Below are positions 1 through 4,963 of a stretch of DNA of 6,258 bases, in pieces (the stretch's first letter is position 1; the number at the start of each line of letters is the position of its first letter). The stretch lies in the NCBI GenBank assembly GCA_029212275.1, contig JARGOI010000152.1:1-6258 (forward strand), written 5' to 3'. The stretch is from Thalassolituus sp. GTDB lineage: Bacteria > Pseudomonadota > Gammaproteobacteria > Pseudomonadales > Oceanobacteraceae. A program made the position numbers and the translations under genes. The notes under the pieces are model-generated. The model did not search any database, was not told where the DNA came from, and saw nothing but the letters and a program-made list of their open reading frames with translations.

Positions 1-1268
1 TCTTCTTGGTGATAAGTAAAAAATAAACCATCAGCAAAATACTGCTTAAAACAGCCCCACAAATTATCCATCGGATTGCGGCGACATATGATAATTTTTG
101 CCTGCGGCAACGCCTGTTGAATAACGCCAATGGCTTTGTAATTTTGCAAATTTTTATCGGTAAAATAGGGCGTTATCTGTAACGGCTTAGTCGAGGATAA
201 ATATTCTTTTCCGACCGCTTGCCAATCACTTTCAGAAAACTCGCTTGCCCATTTGGGGAAAGGGATATTTAACTTTTTTTTGTGTAATTGTTGGCTACAC
301 GCCAACGGCAGATCGAGCAGTTCGTCGCCAGCGGTAATCTGTGGATGGCTGGATAAAATTTGCTCGGTGAGGGTTGTGCCACTGCGCGGTAAACCACAGA
401 TGAAAATCGGGGTTATTTCTTTGCTATTTTCTGAATCAGTGTCTGAATTAGTAGATTTAAACTTAATGTCATTTTGTGCATCGGAACGAGCAGCAAAGTG
501 AGGGAAGAACTTAGCCACGGCATGTATTTGTTCGATTTCGTCGCTGTGATTGTAATGAACGTCTTGTCGTTTTAACGCGGCACCTTCAGACACTCGCTGA
601 AATTGTTCCGCGTAATTTTTAGCAGCCTCATCACTGCGTGCCAGCGCGTAATGAATACTGGCGCGTTGGCTGTTAGATAGTTTTGCGCTGTTTGCTAGTG
701 CCAAGCAGCGTTGATATTCCGCTTCCTCTAAAACCCCCGCCAAATCGGCGCGATTCCAGATAACGCTGGGCATGTTTGGTTGCAGTGTTAAACAGCGATT
801 AAAGCACCCCAGAGATTCTTGATGACGCCCCATTTCTTTCAGTACCACACCCTTGTGATTCAATATCTCGGCATTACTGCTGTCTAGGGATAAGGCTTTA
901 TTAATTAAGGCTAACGCATCGGCATGTTGTTGCTGCATGCGTTTAGCAACAGAAAGGCTGACAAGAGCAGGCACAAAACGGGGTTTAATTGCGAGGCAGC
1001 GCTCAGCTTCGGTGGCAAGCAAGGCCATATCGCCCAAGCGGTGAATGGCATCAAATAAACATAGCCAAGCCTCTTGAAAACCGGGAATTTGTTTTAATAA
1101 ATCCGAAGAAATGACCATGCTGGCTTGATGATTTCCTGCCGCCAAGGCGCGTTTGGAAATCGTTACCGCATCGCGAGCTGATAGGGTTTGCACTCCACGA
1201 CCAGGGATAAGAATTTTGACGGGTTTTAAGCCCGCCTTATCGTCTTTCTTTTTGGCTGGTTTACTCAC
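1..1268 (-). CDS. TPR-repeat sulfotransferase, 3' end outside the window
   Basis: This gene is open from a GTG at 1268 to the left edge, giving 422 complete codons without a stop; the C-terminus is missing. The start is chosen because an in-frame stop (TGA, complement of 1287-1289) lies only six codons upstream. No strong ribosome site is visible. The product has a Lys-rich N-terminus and a helical region at about residues 30-215 with TPR-like pairs (clearest at 131-164: AEILNHKG, GRHQESLGCF, LTLQP). A Ser/Asp/Asn-rich linker (about 262-285) leads to the sulfotransferase domain. That domain shows the 5'-phosphosulfate loop GLPRSGTT (292-299) followed by LTEQILSSHP, then DKNLQNY (371-377), and the 3'-phosphate region RRNPMDNLWGCFKQYF (396-411). 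Family knowledge: such proteins transfer sulfate from PAPS to a protein or small-molecule acceptor; the acceptor cannot be told here. Oddity: the serine normally eight residues after the RRN/RDP arginine is Gly405. No signal peptide is seen, so it is probably cytoplasmic or peripheral. Confidence 0.9.
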   Translation of the reverse strand, partial: MSKPAKKKDDKAGLKPVKILIPGRGVQTLSARDAVTISKRALAAGNHQASMVISSDLLKQIPGFQEAWLCLFDAIHRLGDMALLATEAERCLAIKPRFVPALVSLSVAKRMQQQHADALALINKALSLDSSNAEILNHKGVVLKEMGRHQESLGCFNRCLTLQPNMPSVIWNRADLAGVLEEAEYQRCLALANSAKLSNSQRASIHYALARSDEAAKNYAEQFQRVSEGAALKRQDVHYNHSDEIEQIHAVAKFFPHFAARSDAQNDIKFKSTNSDTDSENSKEITPIFICGLPRSGTTLTEQILSSHPQITAGDELLDLPLACSQQLHKKKLNIPFPKWASEFSESDWQAVGKEYLSSTKPLQITPYFTDKNLQNYKAIGVIQQALPQAKIIICRRNPMDNLWGCFKQYFADGLFFTYHQE

Positions 1269-1299
1269 GAGAAGGATAACGCCTAGTCAAGTCTGTGTT

Positions 1300-1357
1300 T
1301 GCGGTGCCAGTATATTAAATACCTGTATTTAAGATATTAAAGTACAGCAGCACCGCA
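1300..1357. repeat. Nested inverted repeat upstream of the sulfotransferase gene
   Basis: The outer arms are TGCGGTGC (1300-1307) and GCACCGCA (1350-1357), a perfect 8-base match separated by 42 bases. Inside lies a second perfect dyad, TTAAATAC-CT-GTATTTAA (1315-1332). The inner part is strongly AT-rich. There is no T-run after either arm on either strand, so this does not look like an intrinsic terminator. It sits between the leuA stop and the sulfotransferase start and is more likely an operator or promoter-associated structure. Confidence 0.6.
1309..1340 (-). promoter_or_regulatory. Possible sulfotransferase promoter with a dyad in its spacer
   Basis: On the minus strand a -10-like TATACT (complement of 1309-1314) is preceded by TTAATA (complement of 1335-1340), which matches 4 of 6 bases of the -35 consensus. 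The spacer would be 20 bases, longer than the usual 17, and the 8-2-8 palindrome at 1315-1332 nearly fills it. A long spacer filled by a dyad is the layout used by MerR-type regulators, which twist such promoters into an active form. No MerR gene is in the window. Transcription start would be about 30-40 bases upstream of the GTG. AT-rich DNA yields such boxes easily, so this is tentative. Confidence 0.3.
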
Positions 1358-1409
1358 GCTAGTTAGCACAGAGTATACTCAACTCACCTTTGCCCATACA
1401 GCTTTGTGG

Positions 1410-3077
1410 TTAACGAGCAGCGTTGTTCAAGGCATTAATAATGGCATTGAGGCTAGCCGTTACGGTATCGGTATGTTGGGCGACACCACTGTAACGTTGG
1501 CCATTCAAACTGATTTGCACAAAGGCCATGGCGGCAGAGTCACTGCCTTCGGCAATGGCTTGCTCTTCAAATTGCACCACTTGCACTTCACCACCAGCAA
1601 CATTAGATAACGCTTGGGTAAAAGCGCTGATACTGCCACTACCAATCCCTTCGATGCTGACCGAAGCATTGTTTTGAGTTAACGCGGCATAAATACGATG
1701 TTGTTGGGCATCGTGCTCAGAGCGATAATCATTCAGTACAAAGGTCCCTGTATTGGGCATAAAGGCATTGTGAAATATCTCCACAATTTCGTTAGCCATC
1801 AGCTCACGCCCATATTCTTCGGTCGCCGCCTGTACGTGCTGTGCCAATTCAATTTGCATCCAACGTGGCAGGGTGGCTCCTGTCGCTTGTTCAACAATAT
1901 AACTGGCGCCGCCTTTACCGGATTGGCTGTTTACCCGAATTACCGACTGGTAATTGCGCCCGATATCGCGTGGATCAATCGGCAAGTAAGCCACGTCCCA
2001 AACTTCGTCTTCACTTTGCAAGGCCAAACATTTACGGATGGCGTCTTGATGGCTGCCAGAGAATGCGGTGTATACCAATTCGCCCAACCATGGGTGGCGC
2101 GGATGGGTTTTAATATTGGTGCAGGCTTCGACCGTGGCGATGATGTCGTCGGCGATGCTGATGTCCAATTGCGGATCAATACCTTGGCTGTACAAGTTCA
2201 TTGCCATGGTGACAATATCCATGTTGCCGGTGCGCTCACCATTGCCTAGCAGTGTGCCTTCAATCCGGTCGGCACCCGCCAAAATTGCCAGTTCGGCAGC
2301 CGCGACGGCACAGCCACGATCGTTGTGGGTGTGAATACTGACGGTCACACAATCGCGCTGCTTCACATGGCGACAAAACCACTCTACTTGGTCGGCAAAA
2401 ATATTCGGCATGGCCGACTCGACGGTGGCAGGCAAGTTAATGATGGTTTTGTTTGCTGGGGTAGGTTTCCAAACATCAATCACTGCGTTACACACCTCGG
2501 TGGCAAACTCGACTTCGGTACTGGAAAAACTTTCTGGCGAGTACTGGAATACCCACTCGCTATTGGGGTACTTCTGCGATTCCGACAATACTTTCTGCGC
2601 ACCGTGACGGGCAATGTTAATAATGCCTTTTTTGTCGACGTTAAATACTTTGTTGCGCTGTACCGGCGAGGTTGAGTTGTACACATGCACCACGGCACGA
2701 CGCACACCTTTTAACGATTCATAGGTGCGTTCAATCAACTCGTCGCGGGCTTGCGTAAGTACTTGCACCGTCACATCGCTAGGAATTTGATCTTCTTCAA
2801 TCAACCAACGGACAAAATCAAAATCGGGTTGCGAGGCGGATGGAAAGCCCACTTCGATTTCTTTAAAGCCCATGCGCACCAGCAAGGCCCAAATCTGCTT
2901 TTTTTGGTCTACCGTCATTGGATCAATCAATGCTTGGTTGCCATCACGGAGATCCACAGAACACCATAAAGGCGCGTGCGTAATCACTTGGTTTGGCCAG
3001 CGACGATCTGTCAGGCCTACCGAAGGAAACGTACGATATTTACGATGATTAAACTGAGAATTGGCTGGGATGGTCAT
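1410..3077 (-). CDS. leuA: 2-isopropylmalate synthase, long form (LeuA)
   Basis: The enzyme condenses acetyl-CoA with 2-ketoisovalerate to 2-isopropylmalate, the first committed step of leucine synthesis, in the cytoplasm. The product is 555 residues, the length of the long LeuA class found in pseudomonads and actinobacteria rather than the ~520-residue E. coli type. The TIM-barrel HMGL domain carries DLRDGNQAL (42-50, with catalytic Arg44 and metal-binding Asp45), EVGFPSASQPDFDFVR (75-90), HTHND (249-253, metal histidines 249 and 251) and GNGERTGN (278-285). SGSHQDAI (340-347) and NSQSGKGG (383-390) lie in the linker subdomain, and residues from about 435 to the end form the leucine-binding regulatory domain, so feedback inhibition by leucine is expected. 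The ATG start has a strong ribosome site and matches the family N-terminus (HRKYRTFPSVGLTDRRWP). No leuB, leuC or leuD is next to it. It is divergent from an Lrp-type regulator, which may control it (inference). Confidence 0.97.
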   Translation of the reverse strand: MTIPANSQFNHRKYRTFPSVGLTDRRWPNQVITHAPLWCSVDLRDGNQALIDPMTVDQKKQIWALLVRMGFKEIEVGFPSASQPDFDFVRWLIEEDQIPSDVTVQVLTQARDELIERTYESLKGVRRAVVHVYNSTSPVQRNKVFNVDKKGIINIARHGAQKVLSESQKYPNSEWVFQYSPESFSSTEVEFATEVCNAVIDVWKPTPANKTIINLPATVESAMPNIFADQVEWFCRHVKQRDCVTVSIHTHNDRGCAVAAAELAILAGADRIEGTLLGNGERTGNMDIVTMAMNLYSQGIDPQLDISIADDIIATVEACTNIKTHPRHPWLGELVYTAFSGSHQDAIRKCLALQSEDEVWDVAYLPIDPRDIGRNYQSVIRVNSQSGKGGASYIVEQATGATLPRWMQIELAQHVQAATEEYGRELMANEIVEIFHNAFMPNTGTFVLNDYRSEHDAQQHRIYAALTQNNASVSIEGIGSGSISAFTQALSNVAGGEVQVVQFEEQAIAEGSDSAAMAFVQISLNGQRYSGVAQHTDTVTASLNAIINALNNAAR

Positions 3078-3082
3078 GCTGA

Positions 3083-3094
3083 CTTCCTTTCCTT
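3083..3094 (-). promoter_or_regulatory. Ribosome binding site of leuA
   Basis: On the minus strand AAGGAAAGGAAG lies five bases before the leuA ATG. It holds two overlapping purine-rich Shine-Dalgarno-like stretches, and the position nearest the ATG gives good spacing. It supports the ATG at 3077 as the start. Confidence 0.8.
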
Positions 3095-3268
3095 AAACGG
3101 TAATGATGATATTCATTAAATGACGCTGTTTTCGTTATTAACTACTGCTGAAATAGGTACTGCTGGCGTCGATCAAACCTTCTGGGTCGTCTCTTTGCGT
3201 TGCGCCTTGTGAGCGGGTTGCTACCCATGCTGTTGGTGGAGCTTGGGCTGCCTTTGCAGTATGAACAT

Positions 3269-3297
3269 AGTATAGGCGGGTTAATGCGAATAAAGAT
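3269..3297 (-). promoter_or_regulatory. Possible leuA promoter, weak -35
   Basis: On the minus strand TATACT (complement of 3269-3274) matches 5 of 6 bases of the -10 consensus. At the normal 17-base distance the -35 position reads ATCTTT (complement of 3292-3297), a very poor match. A good -10 with no -35 is typical of promoters that depend on an activator. The -35 position lies exactly between the two copies of the TGCGAAT repeat. The transcript leader would be about 185 bases. Confidence 0.35.
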
Positions 3298-3304
3298 TGC
3301 GAAT
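3285..3304. repeat. TGCGAAT direct repeat at the leuA -35 position
   Basis: TGCGAAT occurs at 3285-3291 and again at 3298-3304, a 13-base period. The pair brackets the expected -35 position of the leuA promoter. It could be a regulator site, but 13 bases is not a whole number of helical turns and 7-base repeats can arise by chance. Confidence 0.45.
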
Positions 3305-3321
3305 GTGCTACCAGTTTACGG

Positions 3322-3361
3322 TTAAATTAGTTTTATATTTCACTTTTTGTGTTTAAATTAG
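3322..3361. repeat. TTAAATTAG direct repeats upstream of the Lrp-type gene
   Basis: The 9-base word TTAAATTAG occurs at 3322-3330 and 3353-3361. The 31-base distance is very near three helical turns, so both copies face the same side of the DNA. The second copy directly abuts the presumed -10 box of the regulator gene. Lrp-family proteins are multimeric, bind AT-rich sites spaced in phase with the helix and often repress their own gene, so autoregulation is a reasonable inference. Confidence 0.5.
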
Positions 3362-3369
3362 AATAATAT
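3339..3369 (+). promoter_or_regulatory. Possible promoter of the Lrp-type gene
   Basis: TAATAT at 3364-3369 is a fair -10 box. A -35 candidate is TTCACT at 3339-3344 (4 of 6 bases), with a 19-base spacer that is longer than ideal. Transcription would begin around 3376, leaving almost no leader before the ribosome site, so the assignment is uncertain. Confidence 0.3.
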
Positions 3370-3377
3370 TGCTCATC

Positions 3378-3391
3378 GAGGTTTTACTGTG
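3378..3391 (+). promoter_or_regulatory. Ribosome site that sets the GTG start of the Lrp-type gene
   Basis: GAGG at 3378-3381 lies seven bases before the GTG at 3389-3391, which is standard spacing. It supports GTG as the start. There is no in-frame ATG at the N-terminus before the conserved LDRTDRRLL motif. Confidence 0.65.
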
Positions 3392-3883
3392 TCAAAAGTC
3401 ACTAAGTCTTTGGTTGAATTGGACCGCACCGACCGCCGTTTGCTAGAGTTGCTGCAAAACGATGGCAGTCTCAGCAATTTAGAATTGGCCGATAAAGTCG
3501 GGTTATCGCCATCTCCCTGTTCGAGAAGGGTCAAAGCCTTAGAGGACAACGGCATTATTGTTGGCTATCGCGCACTTTTGAGCGCCAAAGCTTTGGGGTT
3601 AGATCTACTAGCGTTAATTAATATCAGCATGGATCGACACACACCCGAGCGTTTCAATAATTTCGAACAAGCGGTTGCGGCCTGCCCTGAGGTTTTAGAG
3701 TGCTATCTTATTACCGGGCAGTCGGCCGATTACGTATTGAAAGTATTGGTAGAAGACATGGATTCTTATCAGCAGTTTTTGCTCGGTACACTCACTCGTA
3801 TTGACGGTGTCAGCGGCGTGCATTCCTCGTTTGTGATGCGCAAAGTGGTGGAGCGCACAGCCATGCCCTTATTCTTAGATTAA
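3389..3883 (+). CDS. Lrp/AsnC-family transcriptional regulator
   Basis: The product is 164 residues, the same length as E. coli Lrp, and has both family domains. The N-terminal winged helix-turn-helix covers about residues 11-60: LDRTDRRLLELLQNDG, then LELADKVGLSPSPCSRRVKALEDNG, whose SPSPCSRRV (40-48) is the DNA recognition helix. It is followed by the linker GYRALL and the ligand-binding RAM domain (about 72-158) with ECYLITG (104-110) and DYVLKV (114-119). The effector loop reads GQSADY, one residue longer than the GDFDY of E. coli Lrp as I recall it, so the ligand preference may differ. Family members bind amino acids and act as dimers to octamers or hexadecamers, activating or repressing amino-acid genes. 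Divergence from leuA suggests leucine-pathway control, and the repeats upstream suggest self-control; both are inferences. It could be a paralog rather than the global Lrp, so no symbol is given. Confidence 0.93.
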   Translation: MSKVTKSLVELDRTDRRLLELLQNDGSLSNLELADKVGLSPSPCSRRVKALEDNGIIVGYRALLSAKALGLDLLALINISMDRHTPERFNNFEQAVAACPEVLECYLITGQSADYVLKVLVEDMDSYQQFLLGTLTRIDGVSGVHSSFVMRKVVERTAMPLFLD

Positions 3884-3918
3884 GCAATATATCCAATAGC
3901 TGATGTCGACTTATATTA

Positions 3919-3931
3919 TGTCGAATCGACA
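3919..3931. repeat. Perfect 6-1-6 inverted repeat, candidate operator
   Basis: TGTCGA at 3919-3924 and TCGACA at 3926-3931 are exact reverse complements around a single A. The size and symmetry fit a dimeric repressor or activator site better than a terminator stem. It lies about 100 bases upstream of yciH. The regulator is unknown. Confidence 0.45.
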
Positions 3932-3958
3932 GACACTTTAAACAAAGAGACACTTTAA
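3931..3958. repeat. Tandem AGACACTTTAA repeat
   Basis: AGACACTTTAA occurs exactly at 3931-3941 and 3948-3958, a 17-base period with six bases between copies. The first copy begins on the last base of the neighbouring inverted repeat. It may be a local duplication or a paired binding site upstream of the yciH-kefG-kefB operon. Confidence 0.55.
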
Positions 3959-4034
3959 GCAATAGTGGCTAAAGCTAGTCAGGCGCTTGTAGTTCATGTA
4001 GTTTTCATCTTTTATTAACCTTCGGAATCTTTCC

Positions 4035-4394
4035 ATGAGCAAAAAAGATCGTGCTGGTGGTTTGGTCTATTCAACCGAATTTGGCCGTGCCTGTCCGCAA
4101 TGCAATCAAGCCGTTGATCAATGTGTGTGTAACGAACCAGAAGCTCCAGAGGGCGATGGCATCGTGCGGTTATCGCGCGAGACAAAAGGTCGCGGTGGTA
4201 AAATTATGACGCTGATTACCGGGGTACCTTTGGTTGGGGCAGAATTGAAAACTCTCGCCAAAGAACTGAAAAAAAAATGTGGTGTCGGAGGTGCGCTGAA
4301 AGATGGGATTATTGAAATCCAAGGCGATCAACGAGATCTATTGGCAAATGAACTGACCAAACGTGGTTTTACCGTTAAAAAAGCAGGCGGCTAA
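4035..4394 (+). CDS. yciH: YciH, eIF1/SUI1-domain translation factor-like protein
   Basis: The 119-residue product is a bacterial relative of eukaryotic initiation factor 1. The SUI1 domain spans about residues 43-118, with GDGIVRLSRETKGRGGK (40-56, basic loop), ITGVPL (61-66), ELKKKCGVGGALKDG (77-91) and IEIQGDQRD (93-101). Family knowledge: E. coli YciH binds near the 30S P site and affects start-site discrimination in vitro; its cellular role is unsettled. The N-terminus (LVYSTEFGR, 10-18) is typical, but it is followed by cysteines at 20, 23, 30 and 32 (CPQC and CVC), a likely zinc-binding knuckle that E. coli YciH, as I recall it, lacks. The ATG is preceded only by a weak GGA site. The stop is two bases from the kefG start, so it probably heads a yciH-kefG-kefB operon. 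Confidence 0.92.
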   Translation: MSKKDRAGGLVYSTEFGRACPQCNQAVDQCVCNEPEAPEGDGIVRLSRETKGRGGKIMTLITGVPLVGAELKTLAKELKKKCGVGGALKDGIIEIQGDQRDLLANELTKRGFTVKKAGG

Positions 4395-4399
4395 TCTTG
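4384..4399 (+). promoter_or_regulatory. Ribosome site deciding the TTG start of kefG
   Basis: AGGCGG at 4384-4389, inside the last codons of yciH, is seven bases upstream of the TTG at 4397. An in-frame stop (TAA, 4376-4378) lies just upstream and no ATG or GTG falls between it and the TTG. The next in-frame ATG is residue 21 and would remove the first flavodoxin strand, so TTG is the only sensible start. Confidence 0.75.
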
Positions 4400-4963
4400 G
4401 CAAAAGTACTCATCATTTATGCGCATCCTGCACATCAGCATTCGGTGGTAAATCGTATGTTGTTAGATCACATCCGTGACATTCCCGGTGTTCATATCCA
4501 CGATCTCTATGAAGCTTACCCAGACTTCTTTATTGATGTTGAAGTGGAGCAAGCGCGCTTGCGCGAATACGACGCGGTTGTCTTACAGCATCCCGTTTAT
4601 TGGTACAACATGCCGTCGCTGTTGCGCGAGTGGCAAGATTTAGTACTCGAATACGGCTTTGCTTATGGCAAAAGTGCTAAGGCTTGTGCTCTAGAGGGCA
4701 AGCCCCTTTGGGTGGTGATGACTGCTGGCGCGCCCGAGCACACCTATGACGAAGAGGGTATTAATCAACGACCGCTCTCTGAGTACTTTTACCAATACGA
4801 ACGTATGGCACAGGTATGCAAAATGCGGCACATGCCGGCGCTTGAGATTTTTTACAGTCGTCGTAATCCGGCCTCAGTCATGGAAGGTGTTGCGCAACAA
4901 TACCATCAGGCATTAACTCGATTAACCGAAGGTTTAGAGATAGAAGGGTTTGGCCATGGGTGA
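4397..4963 (+). CDS. kefG: KefG-type ancillary protein of the K+ efflux system
   Basis: The 188-residue product belongs to the NAD(P)H quinone oxidoreductase-like flavodoxin-2 family. KefF and KefG bind their membrane partner KefC or KefB on the cytoplasmic side and are needed for full K+ efflux activity; KefF also has quinone reductase activity. Visible motifs are KVLIIYAHP (3-11), YPDFFIDVEVEQARLRE (41-57), the hallmark LQHPVYWYNMPSLLREW (63-79), GFAYG (87-91) and TAGAPE (109-114). The YPDFFID...EQA.LRE stretch is nearer to KefG than to KefF as I recall them, and the partner downstream is nearer to KefB, hence the symbol; kefF remains possible. The start is TTG, with AGGCGG as ribosome site. 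The start lies two bases after yciH, and the end overlaps the kefB start by eight bases, which indicates translational coupling and fixed subunit ratio. Confidence 0.88.
   Translation: MAKVLIIYAHPAHQHSVVNRMLLDHIRDIPGVHIHDLYEAYPDFFIDVEVEQARLREYDAVVLQHPVYWYNMPSLLREWQDLVLEYGFAYGKSAKACALEGKPLWVVMTAGAPEHTYDEEGINQRPLSEYFYQYERMAQVCKMRHMPALEIFYSRRNPASVMEGVAQQYHQALTRLTEGLEIEGFGHG

Larger units (their letters stand above)
3078..3388. other. Divergent intergenic control region between leuA and the Lrp-type gene
   Basis: No gene is supported in these 311 bases. On the leuA side the presumed leader is about 180 bases long if the -10-like box at 3269-3274 is used. It contains a short hairpin GGGT-TGCT-ACCC (3215-3226) and an 8-base repeat TACTGCTG at 3143-3150 and 3158-3165. 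I looked for a leucine leader peptide with a terminator, as in the E. coli leu operon, and did not find a convincing one. The Lrp-side part (from about 3320) is very AT-rich. Two direct-repeat pairs are listed separately. Confidence 0.6.
3884..4034. other. Intergenic gap with clustered short repeats before yciH
   Basis: No gene is seen. A perfect inverted repeat TGTCGA-A-TCGACA lies at 3919-3931, and a half copy ATGTCGA occurs 15 bases earlier (3903-3909 and 3918-3924). AGACACTTTAA is repeated exactly at 3931-3941 and 3948-3958. No T-run follows the inverted repeat, so there is no clear intrinsic terminator for the Lrp-type gene. The promoter of the yciH operon must lie here or upstream. A weak candidate is TTGTAG (3987-3992) with TTTATT (4011-4016). 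Confidence 0.5.

Noticed and set aside
253..501. Plus-strand frame at the left end
   Set aside because: It is antisense to the sulfotransferase domain, whose minus-strand frame is open and carries clear family motifs.
1300..1357. Rho-independent terminator for leuA
   Set aside because: The outer stem is only 8 bases with a 42-base loop and no T-run follows on the minus strand.
1371..1380. Perfect 10-base palindrome GAGTATACTC downstream of leuA
   Set aside because: It is short, contains a TATACT on both strands without a usable -35 box, and has no gene to serve on the plus strand; noted only.
1698..2249. Long plus-strand frame (183 codons) inside leuA
   Set aside because: It is antisense to a fully conserved leuA and its translation shows no recognisable domain or start signal.
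3142..3228. Arg-rich 28-codon minus-strand reading frame in the leuA leader as a leader peptide
   Set aside because: It has no ribosome site before its ATG, only two leucines and no downstream terminator, so it does not fit a leucine attenuator.
3221..3268. 15-codon minus-strand frame starting right after the TATACT box of leuA
   Set aside because: Its ATG would lie at or before the transcription start and it has no ribosome site.
3919..3931. Terminator stem for the Lrp-type gene
   Set aside because: A one-base loop cannot form a normal hairpin and there is no T-run after it.
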